In this document: piece by piece, positions 20,262-31,802 of the stretch
Position numbering within the stretch: position 1 is the first letter of the stretch
How the letters are laid out: each line of letters starts with the position of its first letter
DNA from: Tridacna crocea
Taxonomy: Eukaryota > Mollusca > Bivalvia > Cardiida > Cardiidae
Assembly (NCBI GenBank): GCA_943736015.1
Contig: OX031061.1
Location: forward strand, 63,618,192 to 63,682,191
Length of the DNA: 64,000 nt
Direction: 5' to 3'
Program-made: the position numbers and the translations under genes
Notes under the pieces: model-generated
Seen by the model: the letters and a program-made list of their open reading frames with translations, nothing else
The model's database searches: none
What the model was told of the DNA's origin: nothing

Positions 20262-20640
20262 TTAAGGTAGTGGACCCGTGATAGAAAAGGGCTATTTCCA
20301 CTGTGATATTATCCTACAGAATTTGTATGATTAAAATTGCATATTATTGTACTACTTTAACTGAGCCTCTTTTTTCCTTTTTATCCTTCTTAGAATTATC
20401 ATTTATAAATCTAAAATCACCATATTCTCATTACAAAGGGAGATAATAATAAATACCCCCCCCCCCCTTTTCTAGAAACTAACAAAAGTATCAACAGATA
20501 ATTTCAAAGCAGACATCAAAGGAATTTTTGGTCAGTTAAAAATGTGCAAAAGTATTATATCTGTATAAATCCATATTCATCAACTATCAGGAAATTTTAT
20601 TCCATACTGCACTAGAAGTGTTACGGGTCTACGACCTTAA
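20262..20640 (+). mobile_element. Family D MITE, complete
   Basis: TTAAGGTAGTGGACCCGTGA to GGGTCTACGACCTTAA. The left flank CTGTGCAGATGCA matches the complement of the right flank of the D copy at 57897-58266. A C homopolymer lies at about 20457-20467. Confidence 0.88.
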
Positions 20641-20933
20641 GCCCAGTTATCACAGGACATGGCTGATAGAGTTGTCTATGCGAAATCACCAAAGAGTACA
20701 AAAATTCTACGAACTCGAACAGAAATCAGAGTTTTCCTAATTTTGTTATCGACAGATTTTATTGAACACTGTAACATCGCAGGTACAAAGCCCTAGAGAA
20801 ATTCTCGTCTTCCTTGCACAATCTTTATTCTCTGTCTGAATTTCAAAAAAAAAAGGTCTTCGGAAACAAAAATCGTACCATGCGCATGGACAGTTTTTAA
20901 AATATTAACAGTACAGTTTCATTGATTAATGCG

Positions 20934-21003
20934 GTATCGAACAGTGTAGTTCAAGATCAGACTGCACGGAAGTGCAGTCTGATCTTGATCTACTCTGTTC
21001 GTA
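20934..21003. mobile_element. Family B core
   Basis: Palindrome GATCAGACTGCACGGAAGTG / CAGTCTGATCTTGATCTAC. Confidence 0.75.
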
Positions 21004-21159
21004 AAAGGGCAATAACCGATCAAGATTTGTAGGAGACGGGTTAAACTGTAGAGTTTCGCAAGAACGTAAAGAAAATTTTCGGGCAAAAAATAATGAAACA
21101 CTCAAAATGATTGTCCCATGATGACGTCGAATAACGAGAATTACTAGGTGAATTATATA

Positions 21160-21225
21160 CTATAAATCTAAGATCAGACTGTACGTATTTGAGCCGTCTG
21201 ATCTTGAACGTACATTGTCAGCAAA
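21160..21225. mobile_element. Family B core, diverged
   Basis: TCTAAGATCAGACTGTACG and CCGTCTGATCTTGAACGTAC. Confidence 0.6.
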
Positions 21226-21257
21226 TTCAACTATAACTTGTTTATACAGTCACTGTA

Positions 21258-21375
21258 AGAGTTAACCATTAAGTCCGTAAGCGCGACTGATTCACTTTTT
21301 GCCGACAGTTTAGATCAAGATCAGACTGCACAGAATGTGCAGTCTGATCTTAGATCCACACTGTCGGATAAGACG
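21258..21375. mobile_element. Family B MITE, left end present
   Basis: GTTAACCATTAAGTCCGTAAGCGCGACTG then palindrome around GCACAGAATGTGC to CACTGTCGG. Confidence 0.78.
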
Positions 21376-21746
21376 AAAATGTTCCCCAAAATATATTTTC
21401 TAAAATATTTTCAAAAATAGCAATATTAGGTTATTTACTATCGAACCGAAATTTTCGTTTTTAGTTATTTAGCAGAGATAAGGATGAAGATTTATCTCTG
21501 CTAGTCTACAGACAGCAGATGGGAGAAGAGAGATAATTCGTCCTCGCTCAATTATTTCTCGTCTAGACGGCTTCGTCATCAATTTGTACGGAAAGTTCAG
21601 ACACGTAGTTCTAACACCTCAGTAGACTATATTTTTTTTCTCTCTCGCTCGCTCCAGGAAACGTATTGTGTTGTCCTTCGTCCACGATATGTCCTCTGTC
21701 TGCTGTCGTTAGAGGCGAGAACAAGCTGACTTCTTTACAAGAGCTG
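21376..21746. other. Unassigned stretch
   Basis: No repeat family recognised. The minus-strand frame at 21611-21796 runs into family K and is not supported as a gene. Confidence 0.35.
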
Positions 21747-21950
21747 GGCCTATATTCACCAACCATGCTTGAGAATATTCTTAGTCTATTCTCCAAGGTT
21801 TTCTAAATTTGTAAGCAACACAACTTCTGATTGGCTAAACCATTCGGTTTAGCCAATCAGAAGTTGTGTTTCTTACAAATGTAGAAAATTCTGAAGAATA
21901 AGACAAAGAACGTTCTTAAGAATGGTTGGTGAATACAGACCAAAGAGGTC
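21747..21950. mobile_element. Family K foldback MITE
   Basis: TGGGCCTATATTCACCAACC to GGTTGGTGAATACAGACC, centre GGCTAAACCATTCGGTTTAG. Arms of about 95 bases. Confidence 0.85.
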
Positions 21951-22362
21951 AGCATCATTGTTTTCAAATAGTTTATTGGCTTTTAATTTCAATATAATTT
22001 GGTACATGTAGACAAACAAGCCGCCGCGTAGAAACCTCATATGTTTTACATGACGGTTATTTGACCTTCTTGTCGCGTTTTCAAGTCGCGTGATCTTGTC
22101 CGGTGGTCTTCTTTCTCTTTAACGAAATTCTATTTTTTTCCTCTGCTCAGATTTATTTACTTAATGAAAAATTACAACTATTTCGAACGTCATCTGAAGC
22201 CACGGCAAATTAATTTTACAAATATTTTCTGACATTCGCCATATAAAAATAAACCACGTCTATTTCCTGTTTCGGTTTTTTTTATTTCGATTTATTTACA
22301 AAACCATGACGAAACGGACAGTGTATCGGAACAATTTCGCAGGAAAAATGGATTGCTTAATG
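21951..22362. other. Unassigned stretch
   Basis: No repeat family or plausible gene recognised. Confidence 0.35.
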
Positions 22363-22655
22363 TATGGCTTTTGACGCCGTTTTCAACACTATTTCCGTTC
22401 TATCGCGCCGACCAATGCACATGCATTCCTGGAGGCTCCTTTAAAAGTACTCCGCTTAATTTTCTTTCCAAGCCACTGGCTGCTTTCCCGCTTAACAATT
22501 ATTGATACACTGGACAGCGGTGGGAGAGGAATGAATCCTGTCGCAATGAATATCATCAATCCTCGGAAAGAAATTGGCCGAGCCAGGGATCGAGCTCAGG
22601 ACCCCCTGTTCTCAAGTCCTGCACGCTATCAACTGAGCTACCGGTGCTCGGCCCT
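22363..22655 (-). mobile_element. SINE F (copy 2)
   Basis: On the minus strand: A-box GTAGCTCAGTTGATAGCGTG, B-box-like GCTCGATCCCTGGCTCGG, body and CAAAAGCC end. A C/A homopolymer tract (22681-22709) follows 25 bases later. Confidence 0.86.
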
Positions 22656-22792
22656 CACCCCCCTTTCCCTCTCCCTCCCTACCCCCCCCCCCCCCCCAAA
22701 AAAAAAAATGAAAACAAACTTCCTTTGAAATAGCAAAATACGACCTTACTATCGGCTTGCAAATTTCATATCACTTGTTCAACAGGACAGGA

Positions 22793-23022
22793 ATCAACTC
22801 TTTACCAAACGACAAAATTTTGGACTGTTCGAAATTGAAAACATTTGCAGACGACAAAATAAACGTGACTCAAATACTGCAATTTATTTTGGAAAGTATA
22901 GAAAATATTGTGGGAAATGGAGAAAATGCTGGTTACCAGCATTTTCTCCTTTTCCCACAATGTTTTCCAGGATGCTTTTTCTCAGGGTCGTTAAAAGTCT
23001 GGATTGTGTGGTAGAGAATTAA
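22793..23022 (+). mobile_element. Family A MITE
   Basis: TCAACTCTTTACCAAACGAC to GTAGAGAATTAA (23019-23022). Left TTAA mutated to TCAA. Confidence 0.85.
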
Positions 23023-23219
23023 GGACAAACGGTAAAGTGTGCTATACAGTATATAATTATAGTGGGGGTTAGGTATAATAATACTTAAAACGATCAGTCT
23101 GCATAAAAAAGTTCGTTGGTCGTAAATCAAGGTTTAACTAGTCTGGATTAAGTTAAGTGTGTAAGACTAAATACTGTGTTTTTTATCGTCTAAAACCCTT
23201 CAGCGAACAATCAAGTCTT

Positions 23220-23690
23220 TTAACTCTTTACCAAACGACAAAATTTTAGACTTTGTCCAAATTGAAAGTATTTGCATACGACAAAATAAACGTAACTCAT
23301 TGATTGAAACATGACTTTAAACGAGTAGAAAAGGAGAAAATCTGGTTGCCATTTTATTTAATTTTTGACTGGTCCAAATTGAAAGCACTTGCAGACGACA
23401 AAATAAAAATGACACAAAAATTCAAACCTGACTTTAGATGAGTAGAAAATATTGTGGGGAAAGGAGAAAATGCTGGTTACCAGCATTTTCACCTTTTCCC
23501 ACAATATTTTCATAAGGCTTATATTCCTCATGAGAAAATAAATATGATTCAAAAATTGAAACTTGACTTTAGAAAAGTAGAAAATATTGTGGGCAAAGGA
23601 ACGAAATGCTGTTTACCAGCATTTTCTCCTTTTCCCACAATGTTTTCAGAATGGGTCGTAAAAACCAGTGATTGTTTGGGAAAGTGTTAA
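23220..23690 (+). mobile_element. Family A multimer with three hairpin cores
   Basis: One left end (23220) and one right end (23687-23690) enclose three successive partial interiors. The long-arm segment (ACAAAATAAA...ATTGAAAC) repeats and cores occur near 23330, 23443-23509 and 23579-23646, the first missing most of its right arm. The middle core has paired arm changes (AATATTG/CAATATT). Confidence 0.8.
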
Positions 23691-23852
23691 AGGGGCCTAT
23701 TTTGGGTTTAAATCGTTAGTCAAAATTTCTTGCAAAATACTGTTACAACACAATTAGATGATTTATTTTTCCTTGCAGTCATATACAATGTACAGTTACA
23801 TTCAACAAAAAAATTAGTTTTGGGGGTTTAAAGATTACGACCTCTAACTTAT

Positions 23853-24366
23853 TGGTAAATTTCGTGTAATAGCGACGTTTTCGTAAAGACTATTCGGCCA
23901 ATCTCGGCAGTTTCCGTCTATCAATATGAGAGTTACGGGGCCTTGGACACACTAACTCATCGGTAAGTGTCGTTTAACATGGACGTTTTCGTAAAGACTA
24001 TTGGGCCAATCTCGGCAGCTTCCGTCTTGTAATATGAGAGTTACGGGGCCTTGGACTCACTAACTCATCGGTAAGTGTCGTGTAACATGGACGTTTTCGT
24101 AAGACTATTCGGCCAATCTCGGCAGTTTCTGTCTATTTATATGAGAGTTACGCCGCCTTTGACCCACTAACTCATCGGTTAAGTGTCGTTTAACATGGAC
24201 GTTCTCGTAAAGACTATTAGGCCAATCTCGGCAGTTTCCGTCTATTAATATGAGAGTTACGGGGCCATGGACCCACTATCTCAACGGTAAGTGTCGTGTA
24301 ATATCGACGTTTTCGTAAAGACTATTCGGCCAATCTCGGCAGTTTCCGTCTTGTAATATGAGAGAC
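23853..24366. repeat. Five-copy tandem repeat, about 108-bp unit
   Basis: Units begin near 23853, 23962, 24070, 24177 and 24286 and share GACGTTTTCGTAAAGACTAT, GGCCAATCTCGGCAG and TATGAGAGTTACG. No short-repeat/spacer alternation, so not CRISPR; satellite-like. The last unit is truncated at GAGAGACAAG. Confidence 0.92.
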
Positions 24367-24529
24367 AAGTGCTGTGGATCGTAAATTAACAAAATAGTCG
24401 TTATGCTGTCGGTAACTCCGTCTATTTTCAAAACGACAGATATGACGTCATCAAACTGATTTGAAAGCGATTTCTCGTATACAACATGTTTTATTTAAGA
24501 AATAATGTTCGTTTTTTCATGTTATATCG

Positions 24530-24592
24530 TTCAATAAACCACAGTTGTGAATTATGAGGCACAATAAATAATCCACGAGGGCGATAGCGGAC
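24530..24592. repeat. Family M fragment
   Basis: ATAAACCACAGTTGTGAATTATGAGGCACAATAAATAATCCACGAGGGCGATAG, one half of the M palindrome found in full at 41351-41520. Confidence 0.75.
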
Positions 24593-24713
24593 AATGTTAA
24601 TCTAGGATATACACTTGGGCACGGATTTAAGCCCCGATTAACTTATTAATGAAGGGTATATAAAAAAAACCAGGGTGCAAAAACCTTCAAGAGTATGGTT
24701 TGTGATGTAATAT

Positions 24714-25028
24714 GTAACTCATTACCAAACGACAAAATTTTACATTTGTCCAGATCGAAAACATTTGCAGACGACAAAATGAAAGTGACTGAAAAAATGA
24801 CATTTGTTTTGTGAAGAACTATAGAAAACATTGTGGGAAAAGGAGAAAATGCTGGTTACCAGCATTTTCTCCTTTTCCCACAATGTTTTCTGAAGGCTTC
24901 TTTCTCAGGGTCGTCAAAAATAGGGATAAATAAGTAGTGTATGTATATCAAAGATCAGACCGGACTGGCCGATCTTGAATCCACACTTTCAGATATCTTT
25001 AAGTATATTTTGCTTGGTAATGGGTTAA
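24714..25028 (+). mobile_element. Family A MITE interrupted near its right end
   Basis: After GTCGTCAAAAATAGGGAT the element is broken by about 90 bases containing a family B-like core (AAGATCAGACCGG / GGCCGATCTTGAATCC), then resumes at TTGGTAATGGGTTAA (25025-25028). Confidence 0.78.
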
Positions 25029-25362
25029 AGATTTTTTTCTTTTTTTGTATTGACTTATTGATCGAACTCGAGTTTAGCACCGTTTTAACAGCTCAAGTCA
25101 TATCATGGCGGTCAGTTCAGCTACGCAAGTTTCCTAGCTTTTTTTTTTATACCAGTAATGATACACCTTCTTTTCCTATCCACTGACTTCTTTTCTCATT
25201 TGCATCATAAGTGACAGACCAAAAAATCAGCGCCAAGAAAGTTTGCTTCAACCGAGTTTCGAACCCATAGCCACCAGGTCATGCGGCGGATAATCTTACC
25301 CCAAAGCTCGAATGAAAGGTTAAATCATCGGTTTATATACGGCCTAAAATACATTAAAAGGA

Positions 25363-25602
25363 GCATTCGAAAAATTTGCGTAAAGTGTCGTCTCGGATCA
25401 GCCCGCGCAATCTGCGCCGGCTGATCCGAAACGACACTTTACGCTGTTATGTAATTTTCTGTTTTGCGTAAGTGTACTGTAGCACAAAATCTAATGTAGT
25501 TGTAAAGTGCCGACTCAGATTAGCCTGCGCAGACTGTGCAGGCTGATCCGAGACGACACGTTACGCACTTGTCCGAATGTCCCTTTCCGCGTGTTTCAAG
25601 CC
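25363..25602. mobile_element. Family C foldback with two palindromes
   Basis: Two palindromes (25393-25443 and 25503-25566) with CGGATCAGCC / GGCTGATCCG arms, joined by TTTTCTGTTTTGCGTAAG and ending CCGAATGTCCCTTTCCGCGTG. Confidence 0.83.
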
Positions 25603-25758
25603 ATAGGTAATACAGTTACGATTGATGTTATATGCGAGTATAACAGAGAGTCACCGACAGTTTGTGCTATTTGCTCCTTTTCCCACATTATTTCTTTCAA
25701 TTCAATCAAAAGTGGGACACTTCAGAAATCAGTACCTTAATTTCGCACGGCCAAGAAA

Positions 25759-25993
25759 TAACTCATAACTAAACGCCCAACTCCTTAACCTATTCAAATT
25801 GAATATTTGCAGACGACAAAATACATGTAAATATTGATAAAAAAATGATACATTTTATTCAAACGGAAGAAAACATTGTGGGAAAAGGAGAAAATGATGG
25901 TATTACCAGCATTTCTCCTTTTTCCACAATGTTTTCAAAAGTCTTCTTTAGCAGAATTGTTAAAACTCAGCATCGTTTGGTATACAGAGTTAA
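25759..25993 (+). mobile_element. Family A MITE, degenerate
   Basis: AACTCATAACTAAACG to GTATACAGAGTTAA; the hairpin has an extra base (GATGGTATTACCAGC). Confidence 0.75.
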
Positions 25994-26256
25994 ATAGCGG
26001 TTTCTGACGATTTTCGACACAATTCGCTTCCTCACTTCGCGTGACATTTCATCGTAAATCTGACCTCGTTAGTCTCGTAGATTATTTCGGTTAGAAGAAC
26101 TAAACGGAGGCATTCGAAATCAATTTGAAGATAAAGTTTTCGCTAAATGACCGCCGCGATCTTTTTCTTCGGTTTTTGACTGTTAAATAATAGTTTGTGT
26201 TAAATTTACAGTTTCGCAAATTACCACGGTGCATTTACCTTTTAGGAAGAAGGTCA

Positions 26257-26715
26257 CATGACGCTTTTACCAAACGACAAAATTTTGGACTCGATGAAAT
26301 TCAAAGGATTTGCAGACGAAAAAATAAATGTAGTTCAAATTGTTATTTATTTTTTTGATAAGTTGAAAAAAACATTGTGGGAAAAGGAGAAAATGCTGGT
26401 TACCAGCATTTTCTCCTTTTTCCACAATGTTTTCAAGAGCTTTCTAGTTCCGAGTCGTTTAACCCTTTACCATACAATGACGACTTTTGACGACCCTGAG
26501 GTAGAAGCCTTTAGAAAACATTGTGGGATAAGGAGAAAATGCTGGTAACACCAGCATTTTCTCCTTTTCCCAGAATGTTTTATTCCCTTCTCAAAATCAA
26601 ATTTCATTTCTTCAGTCACATTTATGTTGTCGTCTGCAAATGCTGTCAGTTTGGACCGGTCTATAAATTTGTCGTTTGGTAAAAAGTTAAACTAAGGATT
26701 GTGTTGCAAAGAACT
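26257..26715 (+). mobile_element. Family A MITE hosting another family A MITE
   Basis: Left part 26257-26458 (ACGCTTTTACCAAACGAC..., hairpin, CCGAGTCGT); right part 26691-26715 (ACTAAGGATTGTGTTGCAAAG). They are separated at a TTAA by the next entry. Confidence 0.8.
26459..26690 (-). mobile_element. Family A MITE nested in family A
   Basis: TTAA 26459-26462 and 26687-26690, complete, opposite orientation to its host copy. Confidence 0.87.
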
Positions 26716-26852
26716 GAAAGTTATTTTATCGTTTGAGGTAATGATATTTATGACTTTAATCTTGCACATCGCCCTGACTGATTTGTTCGCTGTGGGATTA
26801 ATACAAAAAATATTAATCCTTGTGTAAAAAAAATTAACGTGCCGCACTCATA

Positions 26853-27059
26853 GTTAACCCTTTCCCAAACAAGCCCTGGTTTTTACGTGTCTGCAGTAAA
26901 AGTCTTTTGAAAACACTGTGGGAAAAGGAGAAATTGCTCGTACAGTGTTTTTTACCCTTTTTTAGAACTTTCTGGCATTTTCTCCAAATTCTAAAATTGT
27001 CGTCTGCAAACTCTTTTGGTTTGGAAGAGTCCAAAATTTGTCGTTTGGGAAAGGGTTAA
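26853..27059 (-). mobile_element. Family A MITE, hairpin collapsed
   Basis: TTAACCCTTTCCCAAACAAG to TTGGGAAAGGGTTAA. Most of the right hairpin arm is deleted (GAGAAATTGCTCGTACAGTG). Confidence 0.82.
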
Positions 27060-27135
27060 AGATAGTCCTTTAGTCAGTGCATGATTCACTCAAATACATT
27101 TTTTTTTTCTTGTTGTCATCAATTAAAAATTTGAG

Positions 27136-27464
27136 CTAAGCACCGGAAGCTCCGTCGGTATGCGTGCAGCACTTGATAACATGGGGTCCATGGTTCGATC
27201 CCTGACTCCGAACCCCTGGCTCGGCCAATTTCTTTCCGAGGATTGATGACAGTCACTGTGACAAGATTCATTTCTCTCCCACTGCTTACCATTGTTTCGA
27301 TTATGATCATGTGGGAAAGCAGCCAGTGGCTTGGAAAAAAAATTGTGTGAGAACTATATAGTATAACAGAAACTCCAGGAACGCATGGATAGGTGCACTG
27401 GCCGCCGTGATATAACTGAAGTAATGTTGAATACGGCGTTAAACACACATAATCAATCAATCAA
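27136..27464 (+). mobile_element. SINE F (copy 3, longest)
   Basis: Head AGCACCGGAAGCTCCGTCGG..., B-box GGTTCGATCCCTGAC, complete body, and tail GTTAAACACACATAATCAATCAATCAATTAA, showing the (AATC)n tail. A family A element is inserted at the TTAA ending that tail. Confidence 0.88.
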
Positions 27465-27693
27465 TTAACCCATTACCACACAATCCCTACTTTTGACGCC
27501 CCTGAGAAAGAAGCCCTTTGAAAACACTGTGGGAAAAGGAGAAAATGCTGGTAACCAGCATTTTCTCCTTTTCCCGCAGTGTTTTCTACCTTTCCAAGAA
27601 CAAAATTCAATTTTTCAGTCACATTTATTTTGTCGTCTGCAAATGCTTTCAATTTCAACCAGTCTAAAATTTTGTCGTGTGATAAAGGGTTAA
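27465..27693 (-). mobile_element. Family A MITE at SINE tail
   Basis: TTAA 27465-27468 and 27690-27693, C-variant hairpin (CACTGTGGG / CCCGCAGTG). Confidence 0.88.
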
Positions 27694-27744
27694 AGATTTG
27701 AATGAATTATTATGGTGTTATGTTTTATACAATTTAACCCCTAA

Positions 27745-27805
27745 ACGCTAACAATTGTGAAATCTGTTACAGTGGAATGTGCAGATCAAGATCAGACTAT
27801 GCATC
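27745..27805. mobile_element. Family B left half
   Basis: CCCCTAAACGCTAACA ... GTGCAGATCAAGATCAGACT, cut by the family A element that follows. Confidence 0.65.
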
Positions 27806-27999
27806 TTAACCCTTTCCCAAACAATCCCTGGTTTTTACGGTCCTGAAAAAGTAGCCTTTTGAAAACATTGCGGGAAAAAGGAGAAAATGCTGGTTCCCTG
27901 CTGGGAAGAAACATTCAATTTTCGATTTACGTTTATTTTGTCGTCTGTAAATGCTTTCAATTTTTGCTTTCTTTTGTCGTTTGGTAGTGAATTCATTAA
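27806..27999 (-). mobile_element. Family A MITE, hairpin half lost
   Basis: TTAACCCTTTCCCAAACAATC to a weak TTAA at 27996-27999; only the left hairpin arm remains. Confidence 0.75.
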
Positions 28000-28015
28000 A
28001 AACAGGACAAAAGGT

Positions 28016-28245
28016 TTAACTCTTTTCCAAACGACAAAATTTTAGACTGGTTGAAATTGAAAACAAATGCAGGCGACAAAATAAACGCAGCTTAGAAATT
28101 AAAATTTGTTTCCAGCAGGGTAGAAAACATTAGGGGAAACAAGAGAAAAATGCTAGTTGTTAGTATTTCTCCTTGTCCCACAATATTTTCATAACCCTTT
28201 TATCTCAGGGTCGGTAAAACCCAGAATTGTTCGGTAAACGGTTAA
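28016..28245 (+). mobile_element. Family A MITE, first of a triple array
   Basis: TTAACTCTTTTCCAAACGAC to TCGGTAAACGGTTAA. Hairpin diverged (AACATTAGGGGAAAC). Confidence 0.82.
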
Positions 28246-28475
28246 CCAATTACCTAAGAATCCCTATTTTTTACGACCCTGAGAAAGAAGTCGTTTGAAA
28301 ACATTGTGGGAAAAGGAGAAAATGCTGATAACCAGCATTTTCTCCTTTTCCCACAATTTTTTCTACCCTTCACAAAACAAATTTAAAATTTTCAGTCACT
28401 ATTGTCACTGTTGTCGACTGCAACCGCTTTCGATTTGGACAAGCCAAAAATTTTGTCGTTTGGTAATGAGTTTAC
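28242..28475 (-). mobile_element. Family A MITE, second of array
   Basis: Uses TTAA 28242-28245 as its left border, shared with the preceding copy; right border TTTA 28472-28475. Confidence 0.85.
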
Positions 28476-28692
28476 TCTTCACCAAACGACAAAATTGTAA
28501 ACTGCCCCAAATTGAAAGCATTTGCAGACTACAAAATAAAGGTGACTGAAAAAAATTAGTTGTGAAGGGCGGAAAAAATTGTGGGAAAAGGAGAAAATGC
28601 TGTTACCAACACTTTGTCCTTTTCCCACAATGTTTTCAAAAGGCTTCTTTCTCTTGGTAGTCAAAAGTCGGGGTTTTGTGGTAATAAGTCAA
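28472..28692 (+). mobile_element. Family A MITE, third of array
   Basis: TTTACTCTTCACCAAACGAC to TGGTAATAAGTCAA. Orientations across the array are +, -, +. Confidence 0.82.
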
Positions 28693-28872
28693 GGACCCTG
28701 TCGATTAAGTCAAAGGGCGCCCGTATATTTCCTTTTCACACCACAGTTCGGTTATCGGTCCATCCGCAGCCAGTCAGTGGGACGCTGTTCGTATATTCCC
28801 ACGTAAATCTATAGAGGTTATATCGGGTCGCGGTTTGTTACAGTTCGCCTTCTGGTCATTGATCCTTTTTTT

Positions 28873-28980
28873 TAACCCTTTACGGTAGCAAAGACCTTTG
28901 CGGACGGCACAGATCAAGATCAGACTGCACAGCACGTGCAGTCTGATCTTAGATCCATGCCGTCCGCTGGTACAGTTTAG
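28873..28980. mobile_element. Family B MITE with paired arm changes
   Basis: TTAACCCTTTACGGTAGCA then GCGGACGGCACAGATC ... GATCCATGCCGTCCGC: the outer arms differ from consensus on both sides. Confidence 0.78.
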
Positions 28981-29227
28981 CTTTCAGAATAAAGAAAAAA
29001 ATCTTTGTAAGTTTCAATGGGTTGTAACGTTATTTAGAGCTGTCCAAAGAGGTCGGAATTATTTCTTTGGCGTAGAAAGTTTTAGAGATACGACTTAATT
29101 TCTTATTGGCCTTATTATAACTACAGACATACTAGTTATTATACGATTGATTTCTTTTTATTAGTTTTTATTTAAATGATACATTATTAAAGTAACCGTA
29201 AAGGCCTATTGTAAACAAAGCGGGTGT

Positions 29228-29455
29228 TTAATCCTTTACCACACAATGATGACCTTTGACCACCCTTGAAAAGAGGCCTTTTGAAAACATTGTGGGAAAA
29301 GGAGAAAATGCTGGTAACCAGCATTTTCTCCTTTTCCCATGATGTTTCCCACCTTTCCTAAAACAAATTTCAAATATTCATTCACTTTTATTTAATCGTC
29401 TGCAAATGCTCTCGATTTGGACATACCAAAAATATTGTCGTTTTGTGAAGAGATA
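29228..29455 (-). mobile_element. Family A MITE
   Basis: TTAATCCTTTACCACACAATG to TTTTGTGAAGAGATAA; the hairpin right arm reads CCCATGATG. Confidence 0.84.
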
Positions 29456-30176
29456 AAGCAATTTTAAAAAGTAAATTTGTTGGTCGAAATTTCCATATAA
29501 AGCCATTACCGGACCAATGAAAATAATCAACACTTATCAATGAGAGCAAAGTATCCCATGTTATATACGAAGTGTAACGTAAGTCAAAATATATTTGGTG
29601 AACAACGTTGCGATAGAGAGAGCATCGAGATGACACGGCACCCATCGCGTCAGTACGCCGTCATTTACGTCACTTGAACTCCATACGAACACAGATACGC
29701 CAAAGGAACGCCACAGAAACGTCGTAGATACGCCGCGTGTTTAATTTAGAACAAATTACGCCTTAAATCTTGGCGTTTGACCTGCGTTAACATTTTTTGC
29801 ATATGCTACTGATACGTAACGGTGAGAGAGCAGTATAACAACTCTAGTATAATGTTTTTCAATTCAAGGGAACCGTACAGTGTGTACACGTCACTCTAAA
29901 CATTACCTGCTCTGTTTCTGCTCGTAACAAGATATAAACACCTAGTGTACTTACCAATACGTCTGACATCTCTATAGATATTGTGTGATTCTATATTAGG
30001 GTATTCGTACGGACCATACAAACTTTTCAGAGACCCGGGGTATCAAGTTCAATTGATTAACTCGATTATAGCTAATTTATGCGACCTTTCTTCGCCTAAA
30101 TGGTCAAAATCAGATGGGCTGCCTGCCATTCTGTAATCAACGCACTTATTGAGGGCATACCATACCTCTTTTCTGC
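29456..30176. other. Unassigned stretch
   Basis: Includes a run of similar short phrases (GATACGCC, AACGCCACAG, CGTCGTAGATACGCC; 29640-29735) but no repeat family or convincing coding frame. Confidence 0.35.
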
Positions 30177-30404
30177 TTAACCCATTACCACATGAGAAAA
30201 CTTTAGACTGGTCCAAATTGAAAGCATTTGCAGACGACAAAATAAAGTGGACTGAAAAATTGAAATTTGTTCTGGGAAGGGTAGAAAACATTGTGGGAAA
30301 AGGAGAAAATGCTGGTTACCAGCATTTTCTCCTTTTCCCACAGTGTTTTCAAAGGCTTCTTTCTCGGGGGCGTCAAAAGTAGGGATTGTGTGGTAATGGG
30401 TTAA
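30177..30404 (+). mobile_element. Family A MITE, complete
   Basis: TTAACCCATTACCACATGAG to GTGGTAATGGGTTAA. Only one hairpin arm carries the C variant (CATTGTGGG / CCCACAGTG), so a single unpaired change. Confidence 0.89.
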
Positions 30405-31069
30405 TTAGTACTGCGGATTAGTTTAGAAAACAGTTGGAAATAAAGGATATTTCTCGTAAAGAGCAATTTCTGCATTTTTTTCGGTGTTTTAAATAATTCT
30501 CTACATTTAAATTATACCTGTCTCTAATTCAAGTTTTGGTTCTAAGTCATAAGTTTATTTTGTAAAGGGGTAAAAAATACCAGAACGGTTGCAGTAACTT
30601 TCAAGAAATACTCTTTAGATCAGAGATCGAAGTCACCTGAGGGCGAAAAGGTGTAAAATCTTTTTGTTTTAATCACAATGACTCATCAGACCTCACGTCA
30701 AATCTTCGGCAGACAGAACTTCGGTATTGGTTTATGTTTACATGTCGGGTTTAAATCGACTCGGAAAAAGCCCCCGTTCGGTAAAGAGTTAATAAGAAAT
30801 TACATGACAAGACTTTCTGTTCACTATCTTATATTTGCTTCCAAAAAATACAGGATTCTCTGAGGTATAAAACCTGGACAGAAAATGCAATGGTCTACCT
30901 ACAGTGCCTTCTCACGTTCCAGCTATTAGGATTTTTAAAGCGCGAGACGGAACAGGAAATAAAAACAGCCAATAAAATCTATCGTACCGTGATTAACAGG
31001 CTGTTGTAAAGTCGGCTGTGATTGGCATGTTTAGACATACCAACTGAAAATAAAACGTCCAAATAGCAT
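30405..31069. other. Unassigned stretch
   Basis: No repeat family or plausible gene recognised. Confidence 0.35.
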
Positions 31070-31523
31070 TCTTACGAACAGAGTCCGTAACAAAGAAACA
31101 AATGAACGAATGCATGGCAAAAATAAGGGAACGGACTGGATTCGCACCCTAGAACGCCCAGACGAAAGGCCCGCACCTTAACCAATGAGCCAAAGAACTA
31201 TCTCTCTGGGTCAATTGTCAGGTATTGTATTTAGATCAGGACGAAGCCATGCACAAAGTGGTTTCCCGTCACGCTCTCTTAATGTCATCACTTATTGATG
31301 ACTCAAAGCCTTATTAGGCAGAAAGTCCGTTTTTGGACAACAAATGGGATTAATGACTCAATGGCCAATCCCGGACGACCCCCACCCCCATCTTACGAAC
31401 AAATTCCGTTACAAAGAAACAAACTAACAAATGCACGGCAGAAATAAGGAACCGGGCAAGATTCGAACTCTAGAACACTTGGACGAAAGGCCAATTACTC
31501 AACCACTGAACTGAAGAGGTATC
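31070..31523 (-). mobile_element. TRIM family T, copy 1, one LTR truncated
   Basis: On the minus strand: truncated 5' LTR (31523-31391), PBS region disturbed by inserted C/A bases (31368-31390), internal segment (GGCCATTGAGTC... to the PPT side), 3' LTR (31272-31070) ending CGTAAG. Both LTRs keep a B-box-like complement (GGATTCGCACCC; AAGATTCGAACTC) and an A-box-like region. Older and more diverged than the copy at 46481. Confidence 0.78.
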
Positions 31524-31574
31524 TGATTAGCTCAGTGGTAACCTGGTTTCAAAATCCTTCTCTTTCAGGGGTTT

Positions 31575-31802
31575 TTAATACATTACCACGCAATCCCTAC
31601 TTTTGACGCCCCTGAGAAAGAAGCCTTTTGAAAACACTGTGGGAAAAGGAGAAAATGCTGGTAACCAGCATTTTCTCCTTTTCCCACAGTGTTTTCTACC
31701 CTTCCCAGAACAAATTTCTATTTTCAGTCACCTTTATTTTGTTGTCTGCAAATGCTTTCAATTTGGACAAGTCTAAACCTTTCTCGTGTGGTAATGGGTT
31801 AA
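31575..31802 (-). mobile_element. Family A MITE
   Basis: TTAATACATTACCACGC to GTAATGGGTTAA (31799-31802). C-variant hairpin on both arms. Confidence 0.87.

Noticed and set aside
23853..24366. CRISPR-like array
   Set aside because: Whole units repeat end to end with no unique spacers, and the genome is eukaryotic.
24941..25186. 81-codon plus frame
   Set aside because: Begins in a family B-like insert inside a family A copy; no domain.
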